DNA of 64,000 nucleotides from Pseudomonadota bacterium (GTDB lineage Bacteria; Pseudomonadota; Alphaproteobacteria; Rhizobiales; Xanthobacteraceae): assembly GCA_023435725.1 (NCBI GenBank), contig JAEYRD010000116.1, positions 1 to 64,000 on the forward strand, read 5' to 3'. Positions 17,315 through 26,983 of this stretch are shown in pieces. The first letter of the stretch is position 1, and every line of letters begins with the position of its first letter. Under the pieces are notes generated by a model that saw nothing but the letters and a program-made list of their open reading frames with translations, searched no databases and was not told where the DNA came from. The translations under genes and the position numbers were made by a program.

Positions 17315-19105
17315 CTACCTGACCTTGACCTTGGCGAGTTCCTGGCCGTCCGGGCTCATGACGTGAGTCGAACAGGCCAGGCACGGATCGAAGGAATGGA
17401 TCGTGCGCAGGATCTCCAACGGCTGCTCGGGATTGACCATCGGCGTGTTCATCAGCGACGCTTCGAATGCGCCGATGTTTCCCTTGGGATCGCGCGGTGA
17501 GCCGTTCCATGTCGTCGGCACCACGCACTGGTAGTTGTCGATCTTGGTGTCCTTGATCTTGATCCAGTGCGCGAGCGCGCCGCGCGGCGCCTCGGTGAAG
17601 CCGACGCCCTTGGCCTCCTTCGGCCAGCTCTCCGGCTTCCACTTGTCGACGTTGGCGGTCGAACTGTCGCCGGCCTTGATGTTGGCGACCAGCTTGTCCT
17701 GGAAGTAGCGCATCTGGCGTCCGGCCCAGACGGATTCGAGCGCGCGCGCCGCCGTGCGGCCGAGCGTCGAGAACAGCGCCGACATCGGCAGGTTCAAGTC
17801 CCTGAGGAACTTGTCGACGGGATCCTTGAACTCCGCCTTGTTTTGCGCGTAACCGACGACCCAGCGTGCCAGCGGGCCGACCTCCATGGCGTGGCCGCGC
17901 CAGCGCGGTGCCTTGATCCAGGAGTATTTTCCGCCCTCGTCGAGTTGCTCGATCGCGGTCTTGGTCCCCTTCGCATTGGGCCCCAGCACGTAATTCGGCT
18001 CGGTGACGCCGTCCCAGGGATGAAGGCCCTTGGTCTCGTCGGGATATTTGTACCAGGAATGGACCACGAACTCCTGGATCTCGTCCGGGTTGGCGTGATC
18101 GACCGGCAGCACCTCGGACAGGTTGCCGTTGATAATGGCGCCCCGCGGCAACTTCAGGTTCTTGGCGGAGTAGTCGTTGGCATGCTCGGGCACGTCGCCA
18201 TAGGCGAGCACGCTCTGCCCCGAAAGGCCGCCACCATAGAGCCAGTCCTTGTAGAACGAGCCGATCGCTGCCACGTCGGGCAGGTAGACCTGCTCGTTGA
18301 ACTCGATCAGCCGGTCGATGATCGAGGAGATCAGGTTCAACCGTTCCATGTTGATGGCGCCGACGGCGCCGGTGCCGTCGACGTTGATCGGACAGGGCAC
18401 GCCGCCGACGAGCCAGTTCGGATGCGGATTCTTGCCGCCGAAGATCGTGTGGATCTTGACGATTTCCTTCTGGAAATCGAGCGCCTCCAGATAATGCGCC
18501 ACCGCCATCAGATTGGCTTCGGGTGGCAGCTTGTAGGCCTTGCTGCCCCAATAGCCGTTCTTGAACGGACCCAACTGTCCGGACTCGACGAACTTCTTCA
18601 GCCGTGTCTGCAGATCCTTGAAATAGCCGGGCGACGACAGCGGCCAGTTCGAGATCGACTGCGCGAGCGTCGAGGTTGCCCGCGGGTCGGCCGAGAGTGC
18701 GGAGACGACGTCGACCCAATCCAGCGCATGAAGATGATAGAAATGGACGACGTGGTCGTGCACCTGCAAGGCAAGCTGCATCAGGTTGCGGATCGAATTG
18801 GCGTTCTCCGGAATGGTGATCCCGAGCGCGTTCTCGACCGCACGCACCGATGTCAGCGCGTGCGTTCCGGTACAGACGCCGCAGATCCGTTCGGTGAACG
18901 CCCAGGCGTCGCGCGGATCGCGGTTCTTCAGGATAACTTCGATCCCGCGCCACATCGTGCCGGTGGAGACCGCGTTGCGGATGACGTTGTCGGCGTCGAC
19001 ATTGACCTCGACCCGCATGTGACCTTCGATACGGGTCACCGGATCGACGACGATGCGCTTGCCGGAATTATCGAGATTGAAGCCGTTGGGAGTCTGGATA
19101 CCCAT
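17315..19105 (-). CDS. hupL: Uptake [NiFe]-hydrogenase large subunit HupL
   Basis: 596-aa catalytic subunit. The NiFe site is bound by RICGVCTGTH near residue 75-85 and DPCLACSTH near the C-terminus. After the last His there is a 15-residue tail (VMSPDGQELAKVKVR) that HupD should remove, so this is the immature precursor of an active enzyme. With HupS it oxidises H2 made by nitrogenase at the periplasmic face of the membrane. It is 29 bp downstream of hupS. Confidence 0.97.
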   Translation of the reverse strand: MGIQTPNGFNLDNSGKRIVVDPVTRIEGHMRVEVNVDADNVIRNAVSTGTMWRGIEVILKNRDPRDAWAFTERICGVCTGTHALTSVRAVENALGITIPENANSIRNLMQLALQVHDHVVHFYHLHALDWVDVVSALSADPRATSTLAQSISNWPLSSPGYFKDLQTRLKKFVESGQLGPFKNGYWGSKAYKLPPEANLMAVAHYLEALDFQKEIVKIHTIFGGKNPHPNWLVGGVPCPINVDGTGAVGAINMERLNLISSIIDRLIEFNEQVYLPDVAAIGSFYKDWLYGGGLSGQSVLAYGDVPEHANDYSAKNLKLPRGAIINGNLSEVLPVDHANPDEIQEFVVHSWYKYPDETKGLHPWDGVTEPNYVLGPNAKGTKTAIEQLDEGGKYSWIKAPRWRGHAMEVGPLARWVVGYAQNKAEFKDPVDKFLRDLNLPMSALFSTLGRTAARALESVWAGRQMRYFQDKLVANIKAGDSSTANVDKWKPESWPKEAKGVGFTEAPRGALAHWIKIKDTKIDNYQCVVPTTWNGSPRDPKGNIGAFEASLMNTPMVNPEQPLEILRTIHSFDPCLACSTHVMSPDGQELAKVKVR

Positions 19106-19134
19106 GGTTGTCCTGCCCTGCTATGTCTTTTCGC

Positions 19135-20226
19135 TCAGCTGTTGTGGTCGGCGTCTTCGCGCTTGCTCGCGAGCCTCTTCACGGCGGTCACTGCCGCATG
19201 TGCAGCCACCGCGGCGCCGACGGCACCTGCCGCCACCATGCCGACCTGATCGGCGTTCTTCTCTATGCCGAACTGCTTGATGTTGGTGAGACGGTCGTAG
19301 AACGAACCCTTGTCCCAGAAGCCATCTTCCGAGCAGCCGATGCAGCCGTGGCCCGACTGGATCGGGAAGGAAACGCCGCCGTTCCAGCGCACTGTCGAGC
19401 AGGCGTTGTAGGTGGTCGGGCCCTTGCAGCCCATCTTGTAGAGGCAGTAGCCCTTGCGAGCGGCCTCGTCGTCCCACTCCTCGACGAACTGGCCGGCGTC
19501 GAAATGCGGGCGCCGGTAGCACTTGTCGTGAATGCGCTGCGAGTAGAACATCTTCGGCCGGCCCTGGCGGTCGAGCTCGGGCAGCTTGCCGAAGGTGGTG
19601 ATGAAGGTGACGACGCCGGTCATCACCTCGGCGATCGGGGGGCATCCCGGCACTTTGATGATGGGTTTGTTGGTGATGACCTTGTCGATCGGCGTCGCCT
19701 GTGTCGGATTGGGCTTCGCTGCCTGCACGCAGCCCCAGGAGGCGCAGGCGCCCCAGGCGATGATCGCCATCGCGTCCTCGGCCATCATCTTCAGTTTTTC
19801 GACGAACGGCTTGCCGCCGTCGATGCAGAACATTCCGCCTTCGTTCAGCGGCGGATTGCCTTCCACCGCGAGGATGTACTGACCTTTGTGCTTGGCGCGG
19901 GTCTCCTCGAGAATGGCTTCCGCCTGGTGACCGGCGGCCGCCATGATGGTGTCATCGTAGTCGAGCGAGATCATCGACAGCACCGCATCCTTGACCAGCG
20001 GATGCGCGGACCGGATGAAGCTCTCCGAGCAGCAGGTGCATTCGAGGCCGTGCATCCAGATCACGGGCACGCGCGGCTTGGTCTCAAGCGCGTTCGCGAT
20101 GCGGCTTGCCGCCAGCGGTCCGAGGCCGAGGCTCGTCGCCGTCAGGCTGCAGAATTTATGAAAGCTCCGACGCGTGATGCCTTGTCGCCTGATCACGCTG
20201 TAAAACGTTTCCGTCGCCGCGCCCAT
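19135..20226 (-). CDS. hupS: Uptake [NiFe]-hydrogenase small subunit HupS
   Basis: 363-aa Fe-S subunit with a long twin-arginine signal (RRQGITRRSFHKFCSL) for Tat export of the assembled dimer. Cluster-binding motifs include MHGLECTCCSESF near the start of the mature part. Two Cys next to each other in CTCC, with an extra Cys later, resemble the oxygen-tolerant proximal cluster type; this needs alignment. The C-terminus is a membrane-anchor-like Ala-rich stretch (VGMVAAGAVGAAVAAHAAVTAV) and then a basic tail. It is the first gene after a sigma-54 promoter. Confidence 0.96.
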   Translation of the reverse strand: MGAATETFYSVIRRQGITRRSFHKFCSLTATSLGLGPLAASRIANALETKPRVPVIWMHGLECTCCSESFIRSAHPLVKDAVLSMISLDYDDTIMAAAGHQAEAILEETRAKHKGQYILAVEGNPPLNEGGMFCIDGGKPFVEKLKMMAEDAMAIIAWGACASWGCVQAAKPNPTQATPIDKVITNKPIIKVPGCPPIAEVMTGVVTFITTFGKLPELDRQGRPKMFYSQRIHDKCYRRPHFDAGQFVEEWDDEAARKGYCLYKMGCKGPTTYNACSTVRWNGGVSFPIQSGHGCIGCSEDGFWDKGSFYDRLTNIKQFGIEKNADQVGMVAAGAVGAAVAAHAAVTAVKRLASKREDADHNS

Positions 20227-20271
20227 GAATCCTCCCGTCTTCGGCTTTGACTTTTCGATGACGCTACAGAC

Positions 20272-20287
20272 AGCAAGAAGCAGGCCA
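20272..20287 (-). promoter_or_regulatory. Sigma-54 (-24/-12) promoter of hupSLCDF
   Basis: Minus strand TGGCCTG-CTTC-TTGCT has GG and GC ten bases apart and a perfect -12 TTGCT. Transcription would begin about 35 bp before the hupS ATG. HoxA, encoded at the other end of the locus, is the expected activator. Confidence 0.75.
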
Positions 20288-20405
20288 ACAGTCTGGAGTG
20301 ATTCAAAAGTAGAGAGATTCCATAGCGTTGCGTATTTGAACTGCCCGCATGGACGGTACGTGAGGGTGCTGAAAATACGAGAGGCGGAAACAATTCGATC
20401 TGCAG

Positions 20406-20424
20406 CCGGAAACGAAGTTTCCGG
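20406..20424 (-). terminator. Hairpin directly after the hupV stop codon
   Basis: CCGGAAAC, a 3-nt loop and GTTTCCGG form a perfect 8-bp stem that touches the hupV stop codon. There is no T-run, so it may be a weak or factor-assisted terminator, or a processing and stability element between hupUV and hupSL. Confidence 0.5.
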
Positions 20425-21864
20425 TCAATGCGCGGTGCACACCATGCAGGGATCGAACGAGCGCACGATGTGCTGGATCGCGACCGCACGCGGGCCGGCA
20501 TCGCCGACATCGGTGCCGACCAGCGCCTGCTCAAGCGGACCGCCAATGTCCAAGGAGTCGCGCGGCGAAAAATTCCAGGTAGTCGGCGCGATAATCTGAT
20601 AGCGCTCGATCTTGCCGTCGCTCACCGCCATCCAGTGCCCAAGGCTGCCGCGAGCTGCCTCGACCAGCCCGACATAACTTCCGTTGGGCAGCTCGCGCGC
20701 GTTGTGGCAGAACGGCTCCGACAATCGGAGCGCGCGCGTCCACTGCTCCATGGCGAGCGCGATGCGCGCGGTCTCGATCAGCCGAGCGACCACGCGGCTG
20801 CGCACGTTGGTACCGTCCCGCGAAACCAGGTCCGTGATCAGCGCCTGGCCCGCCACCGTCTGGCGCGCGATCGCGCCGACCTCGATCGGCTGTCCCGACA
20901 GTCGCGGCGCCTTGCACCAGCTATAGGCCGCCGGCTTGTCGGGATCGGGAATCGTGCTGCTATGGACGGGGTCCGCGGAGGAATCCCGCATCCACGCGTG
21001 CGAGACGTCCTCGGTGATCTGCGTCAGTGGCAGCGGTTCGACCATTGCGCGCGGGCCGAACAGGCCGCGCGGAAACAACTCGCCGTCGACGCCATGATAG
21101 GCGCCGTAGCTCATCATCAAACCTGCGCCCCTGCCGAGCCCGGTCAATGCCAGACTGTCCGCGATCCGCAGAAAGTGCGCGAAATCCCCGCCGCGACCGT
21201 CGCGCCAGCTATCGAGTTCGTCGGCGGTGGCGATCGCCAGCACATTCTCCAGAGAATCCGCGAAGACGATACGCTCGAGGAAGCTTCGAAAGGCCGTCGT
21301 GATCGACAGGAGCCGGACGCGCTCGCCGAGATCGATGGCGCGCGTCGTCCCGCCGGGCTGGAACGCCAGGCTGTGCGGCCATTTCCCGGCGATGATGCCC
21401 ATGGTCTCGAGCAACCGCGCCCGCGCCGGCAAGGCGTCGCGCGCCGCGCTGCCGCGGGTCGCGGCAAAGCGCTCGCGCGTCTCCTCGTGCCAGCCATGCG
21501 AGGCATAGGCCTCGCGGGCAAAATCCGGCATGAAGAAAATGTAGAAGTGGGTCAGATGGTCGGCCGCATTCTCCGCGGCATGTGCAATGTTGGTGGCGAG
21601 CAATCCATTGGGCGCTGCCTCGATGGACATGGCATCGCGCAGGGCGGCCGCCGCCGCGACCGATTGCGAGACCGAGCAGATGCCGCAGATCCGCGGTGCC
21701 AGCGCCAGGGCGTCGAGCGGGGGCCGGCCTTCCAGAATCTGCTCGAAGCCGCGATAGAGCGGCGCTGTCACCTCCGCGCGCATAACACGCCCGCTCTCGA
21801 CGTCGAGACGGACTTCGAGATCGCCCTCAACGCGATTGAACGGACCGATCGTGATTCGCGTCAC
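20425..21864 (-). CDS. hupV: Regulatory (H2-sensing) hydrogenase large subunit HupV
   Basis: 479-aa large subunit of the cytoplasmic H2 sensor. The active-site motifs are RICGICSVSQS near the N-terminus and DPCMVCTAH at the very end. The protein stops at the final His, so it has no cleavable tail and needs no endopeptidase; this is the hallmark of sensor hydrogenases. It is shorter than HupL (479 against 596 aa). The GTG at 21864 overlaps the hupU stop (GTGA) and fits the MTRITIGPFNRVEGD start; a longer open frame above it runs into hupU. Confidence 0.95.
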   Translation of the reverse strand: MTRITIGPFNRVEGDLEVRLDVESGRVMRAEVTAPLYRGFEQILEGRPPLDALALAPRICGICSVSQSVAAAAALRDAMSIEAAPNGLLATNIAHAAENAADHLTHFYIFFMPDFAREAYASHGWHEETRERFAATRGSAARDALPARARLLETMGIIAGKWPHSLAFQPGGTTRAIDLGERVRLLSITTAFRSFLERIVFADSLENVLAIATADELDSWRDGRGGDFAHFLRIADSLALTGLGRGAGLMMSYGAYHGVDGELFPRGLFGPRAMVEPLPLTQITEDVSHAWMRDSSADPVHSSTIPDPDKPAAYSWCKAPRLSGQPIEVGAIARQTVAGQALITDLVSRDGTNVRSRVVARLIETARIALAMEQWTRALRLSEPFCHNARELPNGSYVGLVEAARGSLGHWMAVSDGKIERYQIIAPTTWNFSPRDSLDIGGPLEQALVGTDVGDAGPRAVAIQHIVRSFDPCMVCTAH

Positions 21865-22877
21865 GGCTTGCCCTTCGTCGTCGCACGACCCGGCGGCACA
21901 ACGACATGGTCGGCGGTTGCGTTCAGCCGCACGCGCCGCGGCGTAGCGGACTTCGACAACGCGGCAAGCGCGACGAACCAAGCCTTCGGCATGTCGGTCG
22001 GCAAGCCGACGGGAATGCCTCCAAGCTTGGCGGTCTCCAGAAAGTTCTGCGCGCCTTCGAACCCCGGCGACGTGCAGGCGATGCAGGCATAGCCGCCCTT
22101 CGTGCAGGAGCCGCCGCCGTTCCAGGAGCGCTGGTTGCAATCGCCCACAGCCTGCGTCGCCTTGCAGCCGAGATGCTCCATCAGGCAGCCGCGCTCCGAC
22201 ATGGACTCGGCACTGGCCTTGAACTCGTAGAACTCGTTGCGCGAGCAGCCGTGATGGGCGAGATGATTGGCGATGAACTTGGGTCGCCCGTAAGCATCAA
22301 GGTCGGTCGCGGCAAGATCCTTGGTTGTCAGTGCCAGAATAGTTTCCATCATCCAGCCCGGATGGGGCGCGCAACCTGCGACGTTGATGACGGGAAGACC
22401 GAGCCTCGAGCGGAAGCCCGCGCCCAGCGCGCCGCCGCTATCGGAACCTTCGAACTGCAGGCCCACGGCGTCGGTCGGGTTCGATCCGGCGGCCGGCACA
22501 CCGCCGTAAGCGGCGCAGCTTCCGACCGCGATCACATAGTTGGCGCACGGCGCAAGATCGAGCATCCAGCGATAGACTGAACGGTTGGTGCCTGCCAGCA
22601 TGTTGAAGCGGCCGGTGTCGTTCGGCCCCCGGGCGACGGAACCTTCCAGCAAGAGCAAGTCGAGCCGCACCTTGCCATCGAGGACAGACTGCAGCACTTC
22701 AACCGCCTCCTCGCCGGTTTCTTCGCTGACGGACGGATGCCACAGCAGATTGATGCCGAACTGCCGGAGCTCGTCGAACCAGCCGGAAGCGCCGCTTTCG
22801 AGGATCGACATGGTACAGCCGCCGCAACTGGCGCCCTGCAGCCAGAGCAAATTGGTCATTCCGTCGGTTCGGCTCAT
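21861..22877 (-). CDS. hupU: Regulatory (H2-sensing) hydrogenase small subunit HupU
   Basis: 338-aa Fe-S subunit of the sensor hydrogenase. It has the N-terminal cluster motif LQGASCGGCTMS and later Cys motifs (GSCAAYGG, GCAPHPGWM, HHGCSRNEFY, LGCKATQ). Unlike HupS there is no Tat signal and no membrane anchor, as expected for a cytoplasmic sensor that talks to HupT. I chose 22877 because GGGAGA lies 8 nt before it and the family start MSRTDGMTNLLWLQG follows; the frame is open 27 codons further up. The upstream neighbour ends at 22945. Confidence 0.94.
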   Translation of the reverse strand: MSRTDGMTNLLWLQGASCGGCTMSILESGASGWFDELRQFGINLLWHPSVSEETGEEAVEVLQSVLDGKVRLDLLLLEGSVARGPNDTGRFNMLAGTNRSVYRWMLDLAPCANYVIAVGSCAAYGGVPAAGSNPTDAVGLQFEGSDSGGALGAGFRSRLGLPVINVAGCAPHPGWMMETILALTTKDLAATDLDAYGRPKFIANHLAHHGCSRNEFYEFKASAESMSERGCLMEHLGCKATQAVGDCNQRSWNGGGSCTKGGYACIACTSPGFEGAQNFLETAKLGGIPVGLPTDMPKAWFVALAALSKSATPRRVRLNATADHVVVPPGRATTKGKP

Positions 22878-22944
22878 CTCATGTCTCCCGGTCGCCCCAG
22901 CTTCAACCGCTCCTTCAGGAAGTGCAAGAGGCTCGTTTGCGCAC

Positions 22945-24267
22945 TCAATCGTGCGCACCCGACATTTCGCCGTCGTGCTTCAGGTGCCGCCTGCGGATGT
23001 TGCGGGTGACGATCCAGATCACGGCCACTGCCACCGGCACAAACAGGGCAGTCGCCAGCGACGGCTCCACGTGCAGACCACCGTCATGCGCGCCCTTCGC
23101 GAGATAGCCGAACAAGCTGACGACGTAATAGCCGATTGCCGCCACCGACAATCCTTCGACCGTGCTCTGAAGCCGCAATTGCAGCCGGGTGCGCTCATTC
23201 ATCGAGCGCAACAGATCGCGATTCTGCTCCTCGAGCTCGACATCGACGCGTGTGCGCAACAGATCGGCCGCGCGCGCGAGCTTGATCGACAGGTTGGCCT
23301 GCCGGTCCTCCATCGTGGCGCAGGTACGCATCGCCGGCGCCATGCGGCGGGCGAGAAATGAGGACCAGGTCGGATAGCCCGCGATCTCGCCGCCTTCGAT
23401 CACGGCGAGGCGAGCCTGCACGATGTCGTAATAAGCCCGGCTGGCGCCGAAGCGGAACAGGCTGCCGGCAGCTCCCCTTTCCAGCGATGCAGCCAAGGCG
23501 GTCAGTTCCGCCAATAGATGGTTGTTGAGCTTGAGGTCCTCGGCACACTGCATCTCCTCGAGCACTTCGATGAGCCGTCGGCCGATATGATTAACAGAGG
23601 GCGCAAGCTCGAGCGCGGCGGGCAAGCCGAGCAGCGCCAGCGTGCGATAGGTCTCGATCTCCAGCACGCGCTGCACCAGAGCACCGAGCCGGCCCGGCGA
23701 CAGGCCACCGTTGCAAACGAGGATGCGCACGAAACCCTGATCGTCGGCCCGAAAATCGGACGCGACAACGGCCGGCCCGCTGCGGACCGCGGCCACAGCC
23801 AAGCTGCTTCTTTCGAAAAGCTCTTCGGCGCGCTCCAACGCGGCCGAAGCCTGCTCGACCTCGAGCTTGACCGCGACCAGCAATTGGCCGGACTGCGGCA
23901 GAGACCGGATCAACGCGGCCGGCTCGTCGCCGATTTCGCCGAACCGATGAATTGACTTATCCGTGTTGCCCAAGATCCAGGTGAAGGTGCTGAATTCCGA
24001 GTGCTGCTCCCAACGGAGCTGGATCGCGCCGATCGTCACCTGATGATGTTTGGTCGCGGCATCGGGCGGCACCTGCCCGTGCGAAGTACAAAATGCCACG
24101 AATGTCTGCCGGTCGGCCGCAGCGACATCGCCCTGACTGAGAAAGGCAAAGCGCAGCACGGTGAGCGGCGCCGTCAACCGGATGAACGGGCGAGCATGCA
24201 CCTCGCCCAGCACCGCTCCGCGTTGCGGATGCAGCTCAAAGCCGGCGAGATCGAGATCGCGGTTCAT
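22945..24267 (-). CDS. DUF3422 family membrane-anchored protein
   Basis: 440-aa protein of the DUF3422 family, function unknown. The N-terminal part starts MNRDLDLAGFELHPQRGAVLGEVHARPFIRL, with the EVHARP block that marks the family. A long helical middle includes a likely coiled coil (ELEEQNRDLLRSMNERTRLQLR), and two hydrophobic segments lie near the C-terminus (AIGYYVVSLFGYLAKG and ALFVPVAVAVIWIVT), then a basic tail. It is probably an inner-membrane protein with a large cytoplasmic domain. AAGGGA ahead of 24267 supports the start. It lies 67 bp upstream of hupU on the same strand, so transcription may read from it into hupUV. Confidence 0.8.
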   Translation of the reverse strand: MNRDLDLAGFELHPQRGAVLGEVHARPFIRLTAPLTVLRFAFLSQGDVAAADRQTFVAFCTSHGQVPPDAATKHHQVTIGAIQLRWEQHSEFSTFTWILGNTDKSIHRFGEIGDEPAALIRSLPQSGQLLVAVKLEVEQASAALERAEELFERSSLAVAAVRSGPAVVASDFRADDQGFVRILVCNGGLSPGRLGALVQRVLEIETYRTLALLGLPAALELAPSVNHIGRRLIEVLEEMQCAEDLKLNNHLLAELTALAASLERGAAGSLFRFGASRAYYDIVQARLAVIEGGEIAGYPTWSSFLARRMAPAMRTCATMEDRQANLSIKLARAADLLRTRVDVELEEQNRDLLRSMNERTRLQLRLQSTVEGLSVAAIGYYVVSLFGYLAKGAHDGGLHVEPSLATALFVPVAVAVIWIVTRNIRRRHLKHDGEMSGAHD

Positions 24268-24670
24268 CAACGGTCCCTTGGAAGTGCTTTCAGGCCGCGA
24301 TGTGCCGCCGACGTCGCCGTTCACTACCACAACATATCCATGTTCTTGCAATCACCCGTTGGCAGAAACCGCCGATCTACCCCGCCGAGCCATGTCGCCA
24401 CGTTGGCCACGAAGCGATCGAGCCCGGCGCGCAGACGCTGACGTGCTGAAAAAGATCGAGGAATTTCAGCCAAGGCCTGAAAGACACGTTTCCATCGAGA
24501 GACAAAACTTGTTTCCGTCCCGTCGCATCAGGTAACGCGCCAGCACTGCGAGAATTTTTCCACAACCTGGATCTTGCAAGCGACAGCGAAGAGATCATGT
24601 CGCGCCGGAGCATGTTGTCCGCCATCGTCACCGGCGAACGCATCTTCCGCGAATCGCGACCCGACTGAGC
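24268..24670. other. Intergenic region between the TonB receptor and DUF3422 genes
   Basis: About 400 bp without a gene I can support. An open frame on the plus strand (about 24445-24668, ending IFRESRPD) has no good start or ribosome binding site and no homology I recognise. The region should hold the promoter of the DUF3422 gene and possibly the end signals of the nickel unit. Confidence 0.4.
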
Positions 24671-26983
24671 CTAGAACGTCCCTGCCACGGTCATGCGGAA
24701 CGTCAGCGGCTCGACCGGATGCAGCACGTAGTCCATCACGCCGTTCTGGCAGACCGCCGCCGGCGCGGTGCCTGCGGTGCAGAGATTGTAGAGCGTGTCG
24801 GTCTTGAACAGCGAGCCATAAGCATAGGTGATCTGGTTCGCCTGTGCGTTGAAGAGATTGAGCACGTCGAGCTGGAGACGCCAGCCATTGTCGATGCGAT
24901 AGCCGAGGCGGCCGTTGAAGATGCTGGTCGCGGCTGAGCGGAACGCATTGTCCTCCGTCAGCGGGCTCGACGCCAGATAGCGCCAGCGCAAGGCGCCGAA
25001 CCAGCCGGTCTTCTCGCCGAGCGTGACGCCGGCCGAGGCCACCATCGCCGGCGCGTTCGGGATGTAGCTGCCGGGCGCGTTGCCGATCTGCGCCTCGGGA
25101 TAGCCGGCGAGCGAGGCGTAGACCTCCGCCTGCTCGCTGTCATAGCCACGAAAGCGCGCATGCGTCATCGCAAGATCGGCGTCGATGTCAATCCAGGATC
25201 GCGGGCGGTAGTGGTTGGTCCATTCGAAACCGTAGCGGCGTCCGGCGCGGGCCGCCGAGGTATCGCCGGCATCGCCGGAGAACAGGATCTCGGAATCCTG
25301 GTCGAGGATGAAGACGCTGAGCGATGTATCGAGCCCGGGAACGATCCTGCTGCGGACGCCAACCTCGGCGCCCCTGGTGCGCACCAGTAGCGGCGACGGC
25401 GTGAGCCTTGTCGCGGGATCGCCCGGATCTTCGATGGTCGTCGCCCCGCGGGCGTCGTTTGAATGCATGCCATAGCCGGCACCGAGGAAGAATTCGGTCT
25501 GGTTGAACGGGCCGAACACCATCCTGAATTTCGGGCTGGCGAGCGCTGCGTCGGCGCGGCCGGAATTACTGGCATTGAATAGGGAGGTTACGTCGGCGGC
25601 GTAGGAGTCGCCGCGTAAGCCAACCGTAGTCCTGAGCCAGTCGGTCCAACGCACGGTGTTTTCGGCATAGACGCCGACGCTCCCTTCGCCGACCTTGTCG
25701 CTGCGGACATTGGCGAGGAAGCTGCGCTGGAACGTGTCCGTGAGCGCCAGATCGATCGCGTCGTAGCGCGATTGCAGGCCGAAGGTGGTCTGCATCGGCA
25801 GCCCTGCGAACGAGCCGTTCAGCGTGCGCGAAATATTGGCGCCCGCCATCAGGCGATCATCACGCTGGTGGAACTGGTCGCCGCGCACCGGATCGCTGAG
25901 GAAATAGGTGAAGTTATTGAAGAGATCGAGCTGGCTCTTCACAACGTAGGCATTGGCCTTCCACGAGCCGAGATCATCGCTCTGAGCGACGCGACCCGAG
26001 AGTGCGAAGCGATTGGTGTTGCCGCCGTCGCTTGGATCTTCCGAACCAAACCGGTCGAGCAGGCCGCTCGTGACCGCGCGCTGCGGCACCTGGTCGGTCG
26101 AATTCCATTTGTTGGCATACGCCATGCCGGTGACTGACACGCCGTCGGTCGCGGTGCCCTGGCTGTAGCGCACGAGGCCGTTGAGCTTCTTCACATTGTC
26201 AGGATTGTCCCACGGGCCGCTGTAAGTGCCGATTTCGCCGACAACGAGGAGCGCGCCATCGCCGAGCTTCGCCGAGTCCATGCCGAGCAGGCGGCGATAG
26301 CCGAAGCTGCCGGCGGTCACCTGAGCGAGGCCCTTGCTGCGGTCGATCAGGCCGATATGCACGCTGCCGACCGAGGCGAAATCGCCTTCGTCGGCGAAGT
26401 ACGGCCCCTTGCGCACGTCCACCGTGGCGACGGTTTCCGGGATCAGCCAGTTGAGATCGGCATAGCCCTGGCCGTGCGCGTGGGTGCGCATGTTGACGGG
26501 GACACCGTCGATGGTGATGGCAAGATCGGTACCGTGATCGAGATTGTAGCCTCGCAAGAAATACTGGTTGGCTTTGCCTTCGCCGGAGTGCTGGGTCACG
26601 ATCAAGCCCGGCACGGCTTCGAGTGCCTCGCCCGGCCGTGAGAAGGGACGCGCATTGAACTCTTCGCCGGAGACGGTGATCTCGCTCGCCATGCTCGGCG
26701 GGCCTTTTGCGCCGGAGGCGACGCTGCGCGCATCCGGTGCCGGAGATGTTGCCGGCGGCGCCGGATTGGGGCTGCTCGCCGGGATGGCCCGGCTCGTCCT
26801 TCGTGGCGCGAGCGGCTTCTTGTGACGCTGCGCCTCGCCGCCGGTGACCTCGACCGGCGGGAGCTCGCGCGCGGCACCGGCATCCTGCGCGAACGCGTCG
26901 CCTCGGTCGACGAGCAGCACGCAGGCTGAAAACGCGGCCAAAGCGCCCCAGCACCGACCGCCTTCAAACTGCTTCGGTGGCAT
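24671..26983 (-). CDS. TonB-dependent outer-membrane receptor, probably for nickel
   Basis: 770-aa outer-membrane beta-barrel receptor. An N-terminal signal (LAAFSACVLLVDRGDAFAQ) is followed by a Pro/Ala-rich linker, a plug domain (EALEAVPGLIVTQHSGEGKANQYFLRG as two conserved runs) and a long barrel ending in aromatic VAGTF, as outer-membrane proteins do. His-bearing plug residues are present in RTHAHGQGYADLNW. The gene starts inside the end of the NiCoT nickel permease gene (20-nt overlap), so the two are co-transcribed and translationally coupled behind a NikR-type operator. That makes uptake of nickel, or a nickel chelate, across the outer membrane the best inference; the ligand itself is not shown by sequence. 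Confidence 0.85.
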   Translation of the reverse strand: MPPKQFEGGRCWGALAAFSACVLLVDRGDAFAQDAGAARELPPVEVTGGEAQRHKKPLAPRRTSRAIPASSPNPAPPATSPAPDARSVASGAKGPPSMASEITVSGEEFNARPFSRPGEALEAVPGLIVTQHSGEGKANQYFLRGYNLDHGTDLAITIDGVPVNMRTHAHGQGYADLNWLIPETVATVDVRKGPYFADEGDFASVGSVHIGLIDRSKGLAQVTAGSFGYRRLLGMDSAKLGDGALLVVGEIGTYSGPWDNPDNVKKLNGLVRYSQGTATDGVSVTGMAYANKWNSTDQVPQRAVTSGLLDRFGSEDPSDGGNTNRFALSGRVAQSDDLGSWKANAYVVKSQLDLFNNFTYFLSDPVRGDQFHQRDDRLMAGANISRTLNGSFAGLPMQTTFGLQSRYDAIDLALTDTFQRSFLANVRSDKVGEGSVGVYAENTVRWTDWLRTTVGLRGDSYAADVTSLFNASNSGRADAALASPKFRMVFGPFNQTEFFLGAGYGMHSNDARGATTIEDPGDPATRLTPSPLLVRTRGAEVGVRSRIVPGLDTSLSVFILDQDSEILFSGDAGDTSAARAGRRYGFEWTNHYRPRSWIDIDADLAMTHARFRGYDSEQAEVYASLAGYPEAQIGNAPGSYIPNAPAMVASAGVTLGEKTGWFGALRWRYLASSPLTEDNAFRSAATSIFNGRLGYRIDNGWRLQLDVLNLFNAQANQITYAYGSLFKTDTLYNLCTAGTAPAAVCQNGVMDYVLHPVEPLTFRMTVAGTF

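Noticed and set aside
17567..19249. 560-codon open frame on the plus strand opposite hupL
   Set aside because: High-GC antisense shadow of a well-conserved gene; no ribosome binding site or family likeness.
20428..22092. 554-codon open frame opposite hupV
   Set aside because: Antisense shadow of the hydrogenase large subunit.
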